A DNA stretch of 62,448 nucleotides from an uncultured Collinsella sp. (GTDB lineage Bacteria > Actinomycetota > Coriobacteriia > Coriobacteriales > Coriobacteriaceae): NCBI GenBank assembly GCA_959606065.1, contig CAUHHV010000011.1, positions 1 through 62,448 of the forward strand, read 5' to 3'. Made by a program: the position numbers and the translations under genes. Shown here piece after piece: positions 36,565 through 45,224 of the stretch. The notes under the pieces are model-generated. The model did not search any database. It saw only the letters and a list, made by a program, of their open reading frames with translations, and was not told the DNA's origin. Each line of letters opens with the position of its first letter. The first letter of the stretch is position 1.

Positions 36565-37401
36565 ATGGCAACTATCGAAGAGCTTGAATCCCTGCGTTGG
36601 GACCTTCGCCGCGATTGCGTCGATATCATCATGGCTGGCGCCGGCGGCCATATCGGCGGCGACATGTCGGTGATCGATGCCCTCATGACCCTCTACGCCA
36701 ACCATCTCAACATTTCGCCCGAGACCGTCGACGATCCCAACCGCGATCGCTTCGTGCTCTCCAAGGGCCACGCAATGGAGGCCTACTATGCGGTGCTCTG
36801 CCACGAGGGCTATCTGGACCTCGATGACGTCAAGGCCCGCTTCTCCAAGTTCGGCAGCCCCTACATCGGCCATCCCAACAACAAGCTCAAGGGCATCGAG
36901 ATGAACTCGGGCTCGCTGGGCCATGGCCTGCCCGTGGCCGTCGGGATGGCGCTTGCCGGCAAGATGGATGGCCGCGACTACCGCGTCTACACCATCATGG
37001 GCGACGGCGAGCTTGCCGAGGGCTCGGTCTGGGAGGGCGCCATGAGCGGCGGCAACTACCAGCTCGATAACCTGTGCGCGCTCGTGGACCGCAACCGCCT
37101 GCAGATCAGCGGTAGCACCGAGGACGTCATGAAGCAGGATTCGCAGGAGGAGCGCTGGGCCGCCTTCGGTTGGAACGTGCTGTCCATTCCGGGCAACGAC
37201 GTCCAGGCCATCGACGCCGCGCTGACGCTGGCCGCCGAGACCAAGGGTAAGCCCACGGTCATCATCCTCAACACGGTGAAGGGCTACGGCTCGCCGGTTA
37301 TGGAGGACAAGGCCTCCTGGCATCATCATCTGCCCAACGATGAGGAATATGCCCAGATCATCGCCGATTTCGCTGCCCATAAGGAGGCTATCAATGGCTA
37401 A
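36565..37401 (+). CDS. Transketolase, N-terminal (TPP-binding) subunit
   Basis: 278 residues, the first half of a transketolase. TPP-pyrophosphate motif GDGELAEGSVWEGAM, conserved His in SKGHAMEAYYAVL and GHPNNK, and NSGSLGHGLPVAVGMA. Begins 2 bp after the isomerase gene and overlaps the next gene by 8 bp, so subunits are coupled. Two-subunit transketolases of this type occur in sugar gene clusters, including the apulose-4-phosphate enzyme. Confidence 0.92.
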   Translation: MATIEELESLRWDLRRDCVDIIMAGAGGHIGGDMSVIDALMTLYANHLNISPETVDDPNRDRFVLSKGHAMEAYYAVLCHEGYLDLDDVKARFSKFGSPYIGHPNNKLKGIEMNSGSLGHGLPVAVGMALAGKMDGRDYRVYTIMGDGELAEGSVWEGAMSGGNYQLDNLCALVDRNRLQISGSTEDVMKQDSQEERWAAFGWNVLSIPGNDVQAIDAALTLAAETKGKPTVIILNTVKGYGSPVMEDKASWHHHLPNDEEYAQIIADFAAHKEAING

Positions 37402-38335
37402 CAAGATCGCCAACCGCAAGGTTATCTGCGACACGCTGCTCGAGGCCGCCGCAACCGATAAAGACATCGTCGTCCTGTGCTCCGACTCCCGCGGCTCCGC
37501 ATCGCTCACGCCGTTCTTCGATCAGTATCCCCAGCAGTCCATTGAGGTCGGCATCGCCGAGCAGGACCTGGTGAGTATCGCCGCCGGTATGGCCTCGTGC
37601 GGCAAGAAGGCCTGGGCCGCCTCGCCGGCGTCCTTTGTGACCACGCGCTCGTATGAGCAGTGCAAGGTCGACGTTTCGTACTCCAACACCAACGTCAAGC
37701 TCATCGGCATCTCGGGCGGCGTTTCCTATGGCGCCCTCGGTATGAGCCATCACTCCGCGCAGGATATCGCCGCCATGAGCGCGATTCCCAACATGCGCGT
37801 ATATCTGCCGAGCGATCGCTTCCAGACCGCCGAGCTCGTGCGCGCCCTGGTTGCCGACAACAAACCGGCCTACATCCGCGTGGGCCGCAACCCGGTCGAG
37901 GACGTGTATACCGAGGACGAGTGTCCGTTCCAGATGGATCGCGCCACCTGGGTGCGTCGCGGCACCGATGTGACGCTTGTCGCCACCGGTGAGATGGTTC
38001 GCCATGCCGTGGACGCCGCCGATCTGCTGGCCGAGCAGGGAATCTCGGCAACGGTGCTCGACATGTACTGCGTCAAGCCGCTCGACGCCGAGGCCGTGAT
38101 CGAGGCCGCCGGTACCACGCGTGCCGTCGTGACCGTCGAGGAGCACAGTCCCTTTGGCGGCCTGGGTTCCATGGTCGCGCAGGTCGTGGGTGAGCATTGC
38201 CCGCGTCCGGTCAAGTGCCTCTCCCTGCCCGATGCGCCGGTCATCACCGGCACGAGCCCCGAGGTCTTTGCGCACTACGGCCTGACGGGCGAGGGAATCG
38301 CCAAGACGGTCGCCGAGTTCCTGCCCGCAGAGTAA
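37394..38335 (+). CDS. Transketolase, C-terminal subunit
   Basis: 313 residues. Contains the pyrimidine-domain catalytic Glu in VGIAEQDLVSIAAGMA, the arginine-rich FVTTRSYEQ, and the C-terminal TRAVVTVEEHSPFGGLG segment. The ATG after AAGGAGG is inside the upstream gene. Works as a heterotetramer with its partner, moving a two-carbon ketol group. Confidence 0.92.
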   Translation: MANKIANRKVICDTLLEAAATDKDIVVLCSDSRGSASLTPFFDQYPQQSIEVGIAEQDLVSIAAGMASCGKKAWAASPASFVTTRSYEQCKVDVSYSNTNVKLIGISGGVSYGALGMSHHSAQDIAAMSAIPNMRVYLPSDRFQTAELVRALVADNKPAYIRVGRNPVEDVYTEDECPFQMDRATWVRRGTDVTLVATGEMVRHAVDAADLLAEQGISATVLDMYCVKPLDAEAVIEAAGTTRAVVTVEEHSPFGGLGSMVAQVVGEHCPRPVKCLSLPDAPVITGTSPEVFAHYGLTGEGIAKTVAEFLPAE

Positions 38336-38338
38336 CTG

Positions 38339-38373
38339 GAATGTGACAAAGGGACAGTCCCTTTGTCACATTC
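38339..38373. repeat. Perfect 17-bp inverted repeat between transketolase and kinase
   Basis: Arms 38339-38355 and 38357-38373 around a single A, core GTGACAAAGGGAC. In the mRNA it would form a strong hairpin just before the kinase ribosome site and could lower downstream expression. It resembles the ACAAAGG palindrome at 45029-45065. Confidence 0.85.
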
Positions 38374-38391
38374 GTTTTGAAAGGGGTGGCC

Positions 38392-39882
38392 ATGGGCCGC
38401 TACATCATCGGTATCGACCAGTCCACGCAGGGCACGAAGGCGCTGCTGGTGGACGAGGGCGGCCATCTAATCCATCGTGCCGATCGCTCGCATCGCCAGA
38501 TTGTCAGCGAGGCCGGCTGGGTGAGCCATGATCCGGCCGAGATCGCCGCCAACGTGCTGGCCGTGGCGCGTGCCGTGGTGGAGGAGACCGGGGTCGATCC
38601 GGCCGACATCGCCGGCATCGGCATCTCCAACCAGCGCGAGACCACTGTTGCCTGGAGGCGCACGACGGGCGAGCCGCTGTGCGACGCCGTGGTGTGGCAG
38701 TGCGCCCGCGCCCGCGAGCTGTGCGACGAGCTGGCCGCGCGCGAGGGTGTGGCCGAGCTGGTGCGCGACACGACGGGTCTGGTACTCTCGCCCTACTATC
38801 CGGCGGGCAAGATGGCTTGGATTCTCGCGAACGTTCCCGCGGCTGCCGAGGCCGCGGCGGCAGGCGAACTGTGTCTGGGCACCATCGATGCCTGGGTGGT
38901 CTGGACGCTCACGGGCGGCGCGGAGTTCCGCTGCGACTGGTCCAATGCCAGCCGCACGCAGCTCTTCGACCTGCGCCGTGGCTGCTGGAGCGAGCCGGTG
39001 TGCGAGGCCTTTGGCGTCGATCCGGCCTGCCTGCCGCAGGTGACCGATTCCGATGGCCTGTTCGGCATGACGGACCTGGGCGGCTTTTTGCCGGCGACCG
39101 TGCCCATTCACGGCGTACTCGGCGACAGCCATGCCGCCTTGTTTGCCCAGGGCTGCCACAGCCGCGGCATGGCCAAGGCGACCTATGGCACCGGCAGCTC
39201 GGTCATGATGAACGTTGGCGACGAGTTCGTTGCCAGCTCGCACGGGCTTTCGAGCTCGCTTGCGTGGCGTATGGACGGCGTGACCGAGTATGTGCTCGAG
39301 GGCAACGTGAGCTACGCCGGCGCCGTCAAGACGTGGCTGCGCGACGACCTGGAGCTCATCAACAATCCCGAGGAAGTCACCGACCTGTGCTACGCCGCCA
39401 ACCCGGCGAGCCGCGTCTACTTTGTGCCGGCGTTCACCGGCTTGGGTGCGCCGCACTGGGCGAGTGACGCCGAGGGCTGCGTTTTTGGCATGACACGCAC
39501 CACGGGCCGCGCGGAGTTCGTGAAGGCCGCCGACGAGTCGATCGCCTACCAGATTTTCGACGTGATCGATGCGATGGTCGAGGATTCGGGCGCGGCGCTT
39601 TCCGAGCTTCGTGTTGATGGCGGTCCCACGCGCGATGCGTACCTGATGCAGTTTGAGAGCGACTTGGTCGGCTCGCCCATCCGCATTGCGAGCAACGACG
39701 AGATGAGCGGTCTGGGCGCGGCCTGGGCCTGCGGCATTGCGCTGGGCATGTACACGCGCGACGTCGTTGACGTCTACGGCGCCCGCGGCATCGTGGAGCC
39801 TGCCATGTCTGCCGACGAACGAGCCAAAAAGATCGCCGGCTGGCGCCATGCCGTCAAATCAACAATTGCATACACTGCCTAG
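38392..39882 (+). CDS. FGGY-family carbohydrate kinase (glycerol kinase-like)
   Basis: 496 residues from the ATG after GAAAGGGG. Begins IGIDQSTQGTKALLVD; GISNQRETTVAWRRTTGEPL and TGLVLSPYYPAGKMAWIL are closest to the glycerol kinase branch, though the context argues for a ketose. The catalytic Asp is in VLGDSHAALF, ATP-binding ATYGTGSSVMMN and GLGAPHW. It lies last in the isomerase operon. Sugar specificity cannot be read from sequence: glycerol, erythrulose, xylulose or apulose are all possible. Confidence 0.85.
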   Translation: MGRYIIGIDQSTQGTKALLVDEGGHLIHRADRSHRQIVSEAGWVSHDPAEIAANVLAVARAVVEETGVDPADIAGIGISNQRETTVAWRRTTGEPLCDAVVWQCARARELCDELAAREGVAELVRDTTGLVLSPYYPAGKMAWILANVPAAAEAAAAGELCLGTIDAWVVWTLTGGAEFRCDWSNASRTQLFDLRRGCWSEPVCEAFGVDPACLPQVTDSDGLFGMTDLGGFLPATVPIHGVLGDSHAALFAQGCHSRGMAKATYGTGSSVMMNVGDEFVASSHGLSSSLAWRMDGVTEYVLEGNVSYAGAVKTWLRDDLELINNPEEVTDLCYAANPASRVYFVPAFTGLGAPHWASDAEGCVFGMTRTTGRAEFVKAADESIAYQIFDVIDAMVEDSGAALSELRVDGGPTRDAYLMQFESDLVGSPIRIASNDEMSGLGAAWACGIALGMYTRDVVDVYGARGIVEPAMSADERAKKIAGWRHAVKSTIAYTA

Positions 39883-39932
39883 GCGGCTGCGCGGCACTCA
39901 AGGATTTTTCTGGGGATTAAACACTCATTGAT

Positions 39933-39970
39933 CCCCGTCCCGGGCAGCTCATTTGGGACGGGGCTTTTTT
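39933..39970 (+). terminator. Terminator of isomerase operon
   Basis: CCCCGTCCC with GGGACGGGG and a CTTTTTT run. The same arm (AGCCCCGTCC) recurs just before luxS. Confidence 0.85.
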
Positions 39971-40046
39971 GACTGGTATGATTGGTGCGATCATTCGAAC
40001 CAGCTAAAAGAGCCCCGTCCTAAATTGACTACCGAGAGGATCTGCC

Positions 40047-40535
40047 ATGGAGCGCATCGCGAGTTTTTCCGTTGACCATCTGCTGCTTGAGCCCGGCGTG
40101 TATGTGAGTCGCATCGACCGCGATCCGGCGACCGGCGCCGCCGTCACCACCTTTGACCTGCGCCTGACCACGCCCAATAAGGAGCCGGTCATGAACACGG
40201 CCGAGTGCCACACCATCGAGCACCTGGGCGCGACGTTCCTTCGCAACCATGCCGAGTGGTCGAGCCGCATTGTCTACTTTGGCCCCATGGGCTGCCGCAC
40301 GGGCTTTTACCTCGTCGTTTTTGGCGAGGTGACGAGTGAGGAGATCTTGCCGCTCGTGCGTGAGCTGTTCGAGTTTGTCGCCGGCTTTGAGGGCGATGTC
40401 CCCGGTGCCGCTCCCGAGGAGTGCGGTAACTATCTGGACCAGAACCTCCCCATGGCAAACTGGCTCGCGCACCGTTATCTCGACCGCGATCTGGCCGATA
40501 TCGACGAGAAGCACCTGCACTATCAGCAGGCATAG
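40047..40535 (+). CDS. luxS: S-ribosylhomocysteine lyase (AI-2 synthase)
   Basis: 162 residues, the usual LuxS length. Zinc ligands H55 and H59 in HTIEH and C126 in ECGNY; catalytic C83 in GPMGCRTGFYL. It cleaves S-ribosylhomocysteine to homocysteine and DPD, the precursor of autoinducer 2. Stand-alone gene; its position beside sugar genes may be incidental. Confidence 0.97.
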   Translation: MERIASFSVDHLLLEPGVYVSRIDRDPATGAAVTTFDLRLTTPNKEPVMNTAECHTIEHLGATFLRNHAEWSSRIVYFGPMGCRTGFYLVVFGEVTSEEILPLVRELFEFVAGFEGDVPGAAPEECGNYLDQNLPMANWLAHRYLDRDLADIDEKHLHYQQA

Positions 40536-40638
40536 GGCCGCCCTCTGCCTCCAAACCGTTCACACGGAGATATCGACCGTTTAACTGTTTAGAAGTGTTT
40601 ATTCGAGGTCATTAGCACTAGCTCGCTTAAACTAGTTC

Positions 40639-40715
40639 TCAGAGTGATATTCAGGCAAGGCTCCTGAAGCAGCATCTGTTGACATTGATTGTCGGATTCT
40701 GCTTCGGGAGCCTTG
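40639..40715 (+). promoter_or_regulatory. RAT antiterminator overlapping a leader terminator
   Basis: A terminator stem pairs 40656-40672 with 40699-40715 (17 bp, one GU) and ends TTCTGTTT. Its 5' arm overlaps a RAT-like motif at about 40639-40667 (AGAGTGATATTCAGGCAAGG, similar to the LicT/SacY target). Binding of the BglG-type protein encoded just downstream would block the terminator. Confidence 0.6.
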
Positions 40716-40733
40716 TTCTGTTTAGGGGGGCAC

Positions 40734-41573
40734 ATGGAAATTGTTAAACGAATTAATACCAGCGCTGTCCTCTGCGTCGATGGAAATGGCAGACAGTTGG
40801 TTGCATTCGGCCGTGGTCTGGGGTTCAAGAATGTCGGAGACGAGGTCCCTCTTTCGGAGATTCAACGAACGTTTTATAACGTTAGCTCTCGCTACATCGC
40901 TCTCGTTGACGAGGTCCCCGACGAGCTTCTCGAGCTTACCTCGGATGTTATTGATATGTCGACAGGTTTGCTGCCTTATGAGGTGAGCCCTAATTTGCCG
41001 TTTATCCTTGCGGACCATATCGCGTATGCGGTTAAGCGCAAAGAGCAAAATATCGTTGTCCGCATGCCTTTATCGTTTGATGTCCGCCAACAATATCCCG
41101 TCGAATTTAAAATCGGCGAGTATGCACTTAGGATAATCAGGAAACGTCTTAACGTTAGGCTTCCAGCTCATGAGGCAGTTGGAATTGCCATGGCGTTTAT
41201 CAATAACATGGCCGATTCGGACTCATGCGAAGTAGTTAAAGAGTTTAGCGCGGATATCTACGATCGTGTTCTGGAGGAGTCAACCGTTGCTGTTGAAAAT
41301 CGGCTTGGCATTCAAGTTGATCGGGAAGGTTTCGATTACGCAAGGTTCGCAACCCATCTTCAGTACTTATTCAATAGGTTGAACTCTGGCGAAAGCATCG
41401 TGAGCGACAACCGCAAGATGTACCTCTCGCTCAAAAAAGAATATCCGGTGGCATCAATGTGCGCCGATGATATTGCTTCTGTTCTCAGCCGACTGACGGG
41501 GCGGGAACTTATAGACGAAGAAAGACTCTACCTCATGATGCACATCAATCGAATTGCATCGAAAACAAGGTAA
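40734..41573 (+). CDS. BglG/LicT-family transcriptional antiterminator
   Basis: 279 residues from the ATG after TAGGGGGGC. CAT RNA-binding domain at 1-55 (MEIVKRINTSAVLC, LVAFGRGLGF), then two PRD domains (~70-165, 175-279) that are phosphorylated by HPr and EIIB. The next gene is a PTS EIIBC, so the substrate sugar controls its own operon. Codon use and base composition are clearly lower in GC than in genes on either side. Confidence 0.93.
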   Translation: MEIVKRINTSAVLCVDGNGRQLVAFGRGLGFKNVGDEVPLSEIQRTFYNVSSRYIALVDEVPDELLELTSDVIDMSTGLLPYEVSPNLPFILADHIAYAVKRKEQNIVVRMPLSFDVRQQYPVEFKIGEYALRIIRKRLNVRLPAHEAVGIAMAFINNMADSDSCEVVKEFSADIYDRVLEESTVAVENRLGIQVDREGFDYARFATHLQYLFNRLNSGESIVSDNRKMYLSLKKEYPVASMCADDIASVLSRLTGRELIDEERLYLMMHINRIASKTR

Positions 41574-41641
41574 TTAGTTGGCAAAGGCGCGCGCTTTGCT
41601 GATGGTTACATATAAAACTCAACATGGGAGAAATGGTATTT

Positions 41642-43012
41642 ATGGCAGATACAACCAAGCTCGCTGCCGAGATTCTCGAGATGGTGGGCGGCGCAGACAA
41701 CGTTACATTTGTAGCTCACTGCATGACTCGTTTAAGGTTCAACCTTAAGGACGAAAGCATCGTAGACGATGCAAAAGTCAAGGCGATTGATGGCGTGATC
41801 GACATTCGCCATTCCGCGGGGCAATATCAGGTGATTGTGGGACCTAAGGTCGATAAGGTCTATGAAATCGTTGCCAAGGAAACCGGGATTGACGCCGGAG
41901 ATTCCGAGGCAAGCGAAGGAGAGACTAAGGGCTTTCTGGGAAAGCTAATGAAGTTCATCAGCGGCATCATGATGCCCGTTCTTCCTGCCTTGATCGCATG
42001 CGGAATGATAAACGCCATCCTTAGCATTCTGACAACGGCGGGTGCTGTTTCCGCCGAGAGCGGAATATACACTCTGCTGTACGGCATGGGAAATGCCTGC
42101 ATGTATTTCCTGCCCGTTCTTGTCGGATCATCTGCTGCTCAGTTCTTTGGAACCGATCGATATATCGGTGCGGTACTCGGCGCAATCCTGGTTTATCCGA
42201 CTTTCGTTGCTGCGGCCGGAGCGGGCGATGCGCTGGATTTGCTCGGCATGAAGTTCACAATGGTGAGCTATTCCTCCACGGTGTTTCCTGCTATCGTGGC
42301 GGCTTGGTTCGCATCCGTTCTTAATAAGTGGCTGCGGGCGGTTCTTCCCGATGTTGTGGCATTTGCGCTCGTCCCGTTCCTGACGGTTGCTGTTGCCGCC
42401 CCCGTCTCTCTCCTTGTGATCGGCCCCGTTATTCAGCAGGCGAGCTCTTTGCTTGCGGCTGCAGTGCTGGCGGTCTATCAGTTCAGCCCCGTCCTTTGCG
42501 GCGTTATTCTCGGGCCGATATTCGGTCTCGTTATGATCCCCCTTGGACTCCATTGGGCCCTGATCGTGCTTTCCATCAACAATATTATGACTGTCGGCTC
42601 CGATCCTATCCTTGGACTTCTCTGCTGCAGCATGGGTGTTGTCGGCGCTTGTTTGGCGTTTGCCCTCCGCTCGAAGGACCCGAGTGAAAAGAGTCTTGGG
42701 TTCAGCTGTGCCATTACGGGCTTTTTCGGGATTACGGAACCGGCGCTGTACGGCATCATCTTGGTGCACAAGAAGATCATTATCGCTTCCATGGTCGCCG
42801 GAGCAATCAGTGCTGTTATCCCGGCGATTTTCAACACCTGTACGTTCGTTATGACGTCGAGCGGCATTTTTAGCTTCCCCGGTTATATGGATCCTTCTGG
42901 TGATATGAGCAGCCTCATCGGCGCAATTCTTTGCAATGTCGTCGGTTTAATTCTTAACTTCGTTCTCGTTTACATCCTGTATCGCCCTGATGAAGAGGCG
43001 GTAGTGGAGTAG
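41642..43012 (+). CDS. PTS transporter EIIBC, beta-glucoside/sucrose family
   Basis: 456 residues. EIIB domain with phospho-Cys C27 (HCMTRLRF), then about ten membrane helices of EIIC with GITEPALYGI near the end. No EIIA domain is present, so a shared glucose-type EIIA encoded elsewhere is needed. The third of three in-frame ATGs is preferred because the GGGAGA site is about 8 nt before it. Downstream are an esterase and, further on, a 6-phospho-beta-glucosidase, which fits import of a beta-glucoside. Confidence 0.9.
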   Translation: MADTTKLAAEILEMVGGADNVTFVAHCMTRLRFNLKDESIVDDAKVKAIDGVIDIRHSAGQYQVIVGPKVDKVYEIVAKETGIDAGDSEASEGETKGFLGKLMKFISGIMMPVLPALIACGMINAILSILTTAGAVSAESGIYTLLYGMGNACMYFLPVLVGSSAAQFFGTDRYIGAVLGAILVYPTFVAAAGAGDALDLLGMKFTMVSYSSTVFPAIVAAWFASVLNKWLRAVLPDVVAFALVPFLTVAVAAPVSLLVIGPVIQQASSLLAAAVLAVYQFSPVLCGVILGPIFGLVMIPLGLHWALIVLSINNIMTVGSDPILGLLCCSMGVVGACLAFALRSKDPSEKSLGFSCAITGFFGITEPALYGIILVHKKIIIASMVAGAISAVIPAIFNTCTFVMTSSGIFSFPGYMDPSGDMSSLIGAILCNVVGLILNFVLVYILYRPDEEAVVE

Positions 43013-43117
43013 ACAATTATTCGGGATGTAAGCTGCCGAAAACCCCGCGGCAGATTGCATGTGGTGGGCTTGCCGTTGATTCACGCGAGCCCACCCTCAT
43101 TTTTGGAGTGACTAGCT

Positions 43118-44098
43118 ATGACAATTACTGCCGATATGACGTTTGGCGAAATCGCGCTCCTTCCTGAGTTCGCTGGCTTTGGCGAGCACCTTATGCTTTG
43201 CCGGCCTTCAACTTGGGAGCGCATGTGGAATAAACCCATTGTGTCTCATATGAATTCTGATGCTAATCCATATGAAACTGCTCGCGTTTTGCGTGGATTG
43301 AATCGAATTGTCGAGCTCGTGGATGACGGGAGGCAGGTTGCCTACGATATTTGGGATGAAGCCGACTGCATCCGTGATCCGACTCGGCGCAATACGAAAC
43401 TGTTCTTCTTTCCCGGGAGACCCAGGGCTCCCTTTATCATTGCGGTTTCGGGCGGAGGTTATCAGAGCGTTTGTCATCAAGTGGAAGGCTTTCCCGTTGC
43501 CCCCGAGCTCAACGATGCGGGCTATAACGTGTTCGTGCTGTCATACAGGGTGAGGGTCGAGCCTTTGATGCCGCGCCCAATCGACGATTTAAATCGAGCC
43601 GTCCGTTTTGTCCTGGAGAATTCAGCGAAATTTAATGTCGCAAAAAGTTATGCAGTTATCGGCTTTTCTGCTGGTGCGCATTTAACTGCCGAGTGGGGGA
43701 CGGACAACAAGGGATTTGCGTCCTACGGATGCGAGGCGCCAAAAGCCTTGGCCCTGTGTTATGCACCGATTGATCTTCATGGCTTTGAGAACGCATCAGA
43801 CAATAGATTTCTTGATTCGGTGTGCGGCGGGGCTGGTCGCGACTCGCTCGATGATTTCTGTATTAATCAGCATGTGTGGGAGCAGTATCCTCCGACATAT
43901 CTTTGGCAATGCGCTGACGATGATATTGTATCGCCCGACAATTATGAAAAGATGGTCGATGCTCTGGATGCAGCTGGAGTACACCATGAGGGAGTCATGT
44001 ATTCAGAAGGGGGGCACGCATTGATGAAGCCCCATGCGCCGGAGACCGACTACTGGTGTATGAGCGTTATTGAGTTTCTTAAAGATTGTCTCGACTAG
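43118..44098 (+). CDS. Alpha/beta hydrolase (esterase/lipase)
   Basis: 326 residues with no signal peptide. Oxyanion SGGGY at 111-115, nucleophile S184 in GFSAGAHL, acid in CADDDIVSP, and His in GGHALM. Similar to BD-FAE/acetyl-xylan-type deacetylases of COG0657. In a PTS operon it could remove acetyl or aromatic acyl groups from an imported glycoside. Low-GC like the two preceding genes. Confidence 0.85.
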   Translation: MTITADMTFGEIALLPEFAGFGEHLMLCRPSTWERMWNKPIVSHMNSDANPYETARVLRGLNRIVELVDDGRQVAYDIWDEADCIRDPTRRNTKLFFFPGRPRAPFIIAVSGGGYQSVCHQVEGFPVAPELNDAGYNVFVLSYRVRVEPLMPRPIDDLNRAVRFVLENSAKFNVAKSYAVIGFSAGAHLTAEWGTDNKGFASYGCEAPKALALCYAPIDLHGFENASDNRFLDSVCGGAGRDSLDDFCINQHVWEQYPPTYLWQCADDDIVSPDNYEKMVDALDAAGVHHEGVMYSEGGHALMKPHAPETDYWCMSVIEFLKDCLD

Positions 44099-44186
44099 GA
44101 AACTGCATGTCGCTTTTTGAGCGGGTGATTTCGTCATGCAATGTTTTCGGTATTGAACGTGGTCGTGGATGAATGATGTTCTAGAA

Positions 44187-44212
44187 TGTTCGTACTGTCA
44201 CATAAACGAACA
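44187..44212. promoter_or_regulatory. Inverted repeat TGTTCGT/ACGAACA before DUF4867 gene
   Basis: Seven-base arms 12 bases apart, ending 9 nt before the start codon; an operator candidate. Confidence 0.4.
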
Positions 44213-44221
44213 GGAGCGAAC

Positions 44222-44866
44222 ATGCATATCTACTCTGTATCAGATCACGAGTTCAAATCTTATGGCTGCGTGTGGAACGACGTTCCGTCCAACCTGACCG
44301 CTCCGCTCATCGAGGCGCTCTCTGCCACGCCCATCCCCGAGGGCAGTAAGTACGTAGCAAGCGCGCCGGAGCTCGAGGGCGTCAAGGATGCCGATAAGCT
44401 GGGCTTTCTCATGTACGGCGGCCGCCCCTTCCAGCTCGGCTGGTGCAACGGGCACAACACACGCCTCAACTGCCTGGAGTATCACCGCGCCAGCGAGTTT
44501 AACCTGGGCGCCCGCGACTTTATCCTGCTCGTGGCGCATCGCTGGGAGATCGAGGACGGCAAGCTTGACACCGCGTGCGTTAAGGCGTTCCGCGTGCCGG
44601 CGGGCAAGGTCGTTGAGGTCTTCAACACCACGCTCCACTACACGCCCTGCATGGTCGACGACGGTGGCTTCCAGGTGATGGTGGCGCTGCCGGCGGGCAC
44701 CAATGGCCCGCGCCCCGAGGCTGCAGCCGACATGCCTGCCGCCGGTGACAGCTACTGCTACTGGAAGGCCGACAAGTGGGTCCTCTGCCACGCCGACAGC
44801 CCCAAGGCAGCCGAAGGCGGCTACGTGGGCCTCGTCGGCAAAAACCTCGACATCACCTGCGACTAG
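44222..44866 (+). CDS. DUF4867 family protein
   Basis: 214 residues. Family phrases are clear: MHIYSVSDHEFKSYG, YGGRPFQLGWCNGHNT, LNCLEYHRASEFN and TTLHYTPCMVDDGGF. The conserved His/Glu/Cys residues suggest a cupin-like metal-binding enzyme that handles a sugar or sugar phosphate, but the function is not described. GC content returns to the high genome level here, so this gene is outside the low-GC stretch. Confidence 0.85.
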   Translation: MHIYSVSDHEFKSYGCVWNDVPSNLTAPLIEALSATPIPEGSKYVASAPELEGVKDADKLGFLMYGGRPFQLGWCNGHNTRLNCLEYHRASEFNLGARDFILLVAHRWEIEDGKLDTACVKAFRVPAGKVVEVFNTTLHYTPCMVDDGGFQVMVALPAGTNGPRPEAAADMPAAGDSYCYWKADKWVLCHADSPKAAEGGYVGLVGKNLDITCD

Positions 44867-44876
44867 GGGCTTCCTG

Positions 44877-45065
44877 TTTGTCTCGATCTGTAACATCTAG
44901 CGGGTTAAATCGCCTCTACCTGTTACAGATTGAGATAAATCGTAGAGGGTGCCCGAAAGATCTCGATCTGTAACACCAGGCCCGGTTTTGGCGGCCTACC
45001 TGTTACAGATCGAGACAAACCGGGCCCAAACCACCACAAAGGTGCCTGTCCCCTTTGTGGTGGTT
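44877..45065. repeat. Cluster of three palindromes
   Basis: Two units pair TCTCGATCTGTAACA with TGTTACAGAT-GAGA (44877-44939 and 44961-45015), the second also pairing CCCGGTTT with AAACCGGG. The third (45029-45042 with 45052-45065) is a perfect 14-bp AACCACCACAAAGG stem. The first two share arms but not loops. The rest of the 44867-45224 gap contains no gene I can support. Confidence 0.85.
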
Positions 45066-45224
45066 GGCGGTTTGGGCGGGCAGGTATCAAAAAGTGTCAG
45101 ACGAGGGCGGCTGCGGGGCGCCTGCGTGCGAAAAGAAGTGTCGGCCTGCGCCGCTGTCGTTGAGTAGCGCGCTGCTTACGGGGATACTGAAGCCACGACA
45201 AACAGCGTGTGAAAGGATTGATGC

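Noticed and set aside
31698..39882. Simple ribose-from-nucleoside pathway explaining all sugar genes
   Set aside because: Ribokinase and nucleoside hydrolase fit, but an isomerase and an FGGY kinase are not needed for ribose, and a separate terminator and LacI gene divide the two sets.
44877..45065. CRISPR array
   Set aside because: Only two related palindromes with unequal spacers and no cas genes; the arms are inverted rather than direct repeats.
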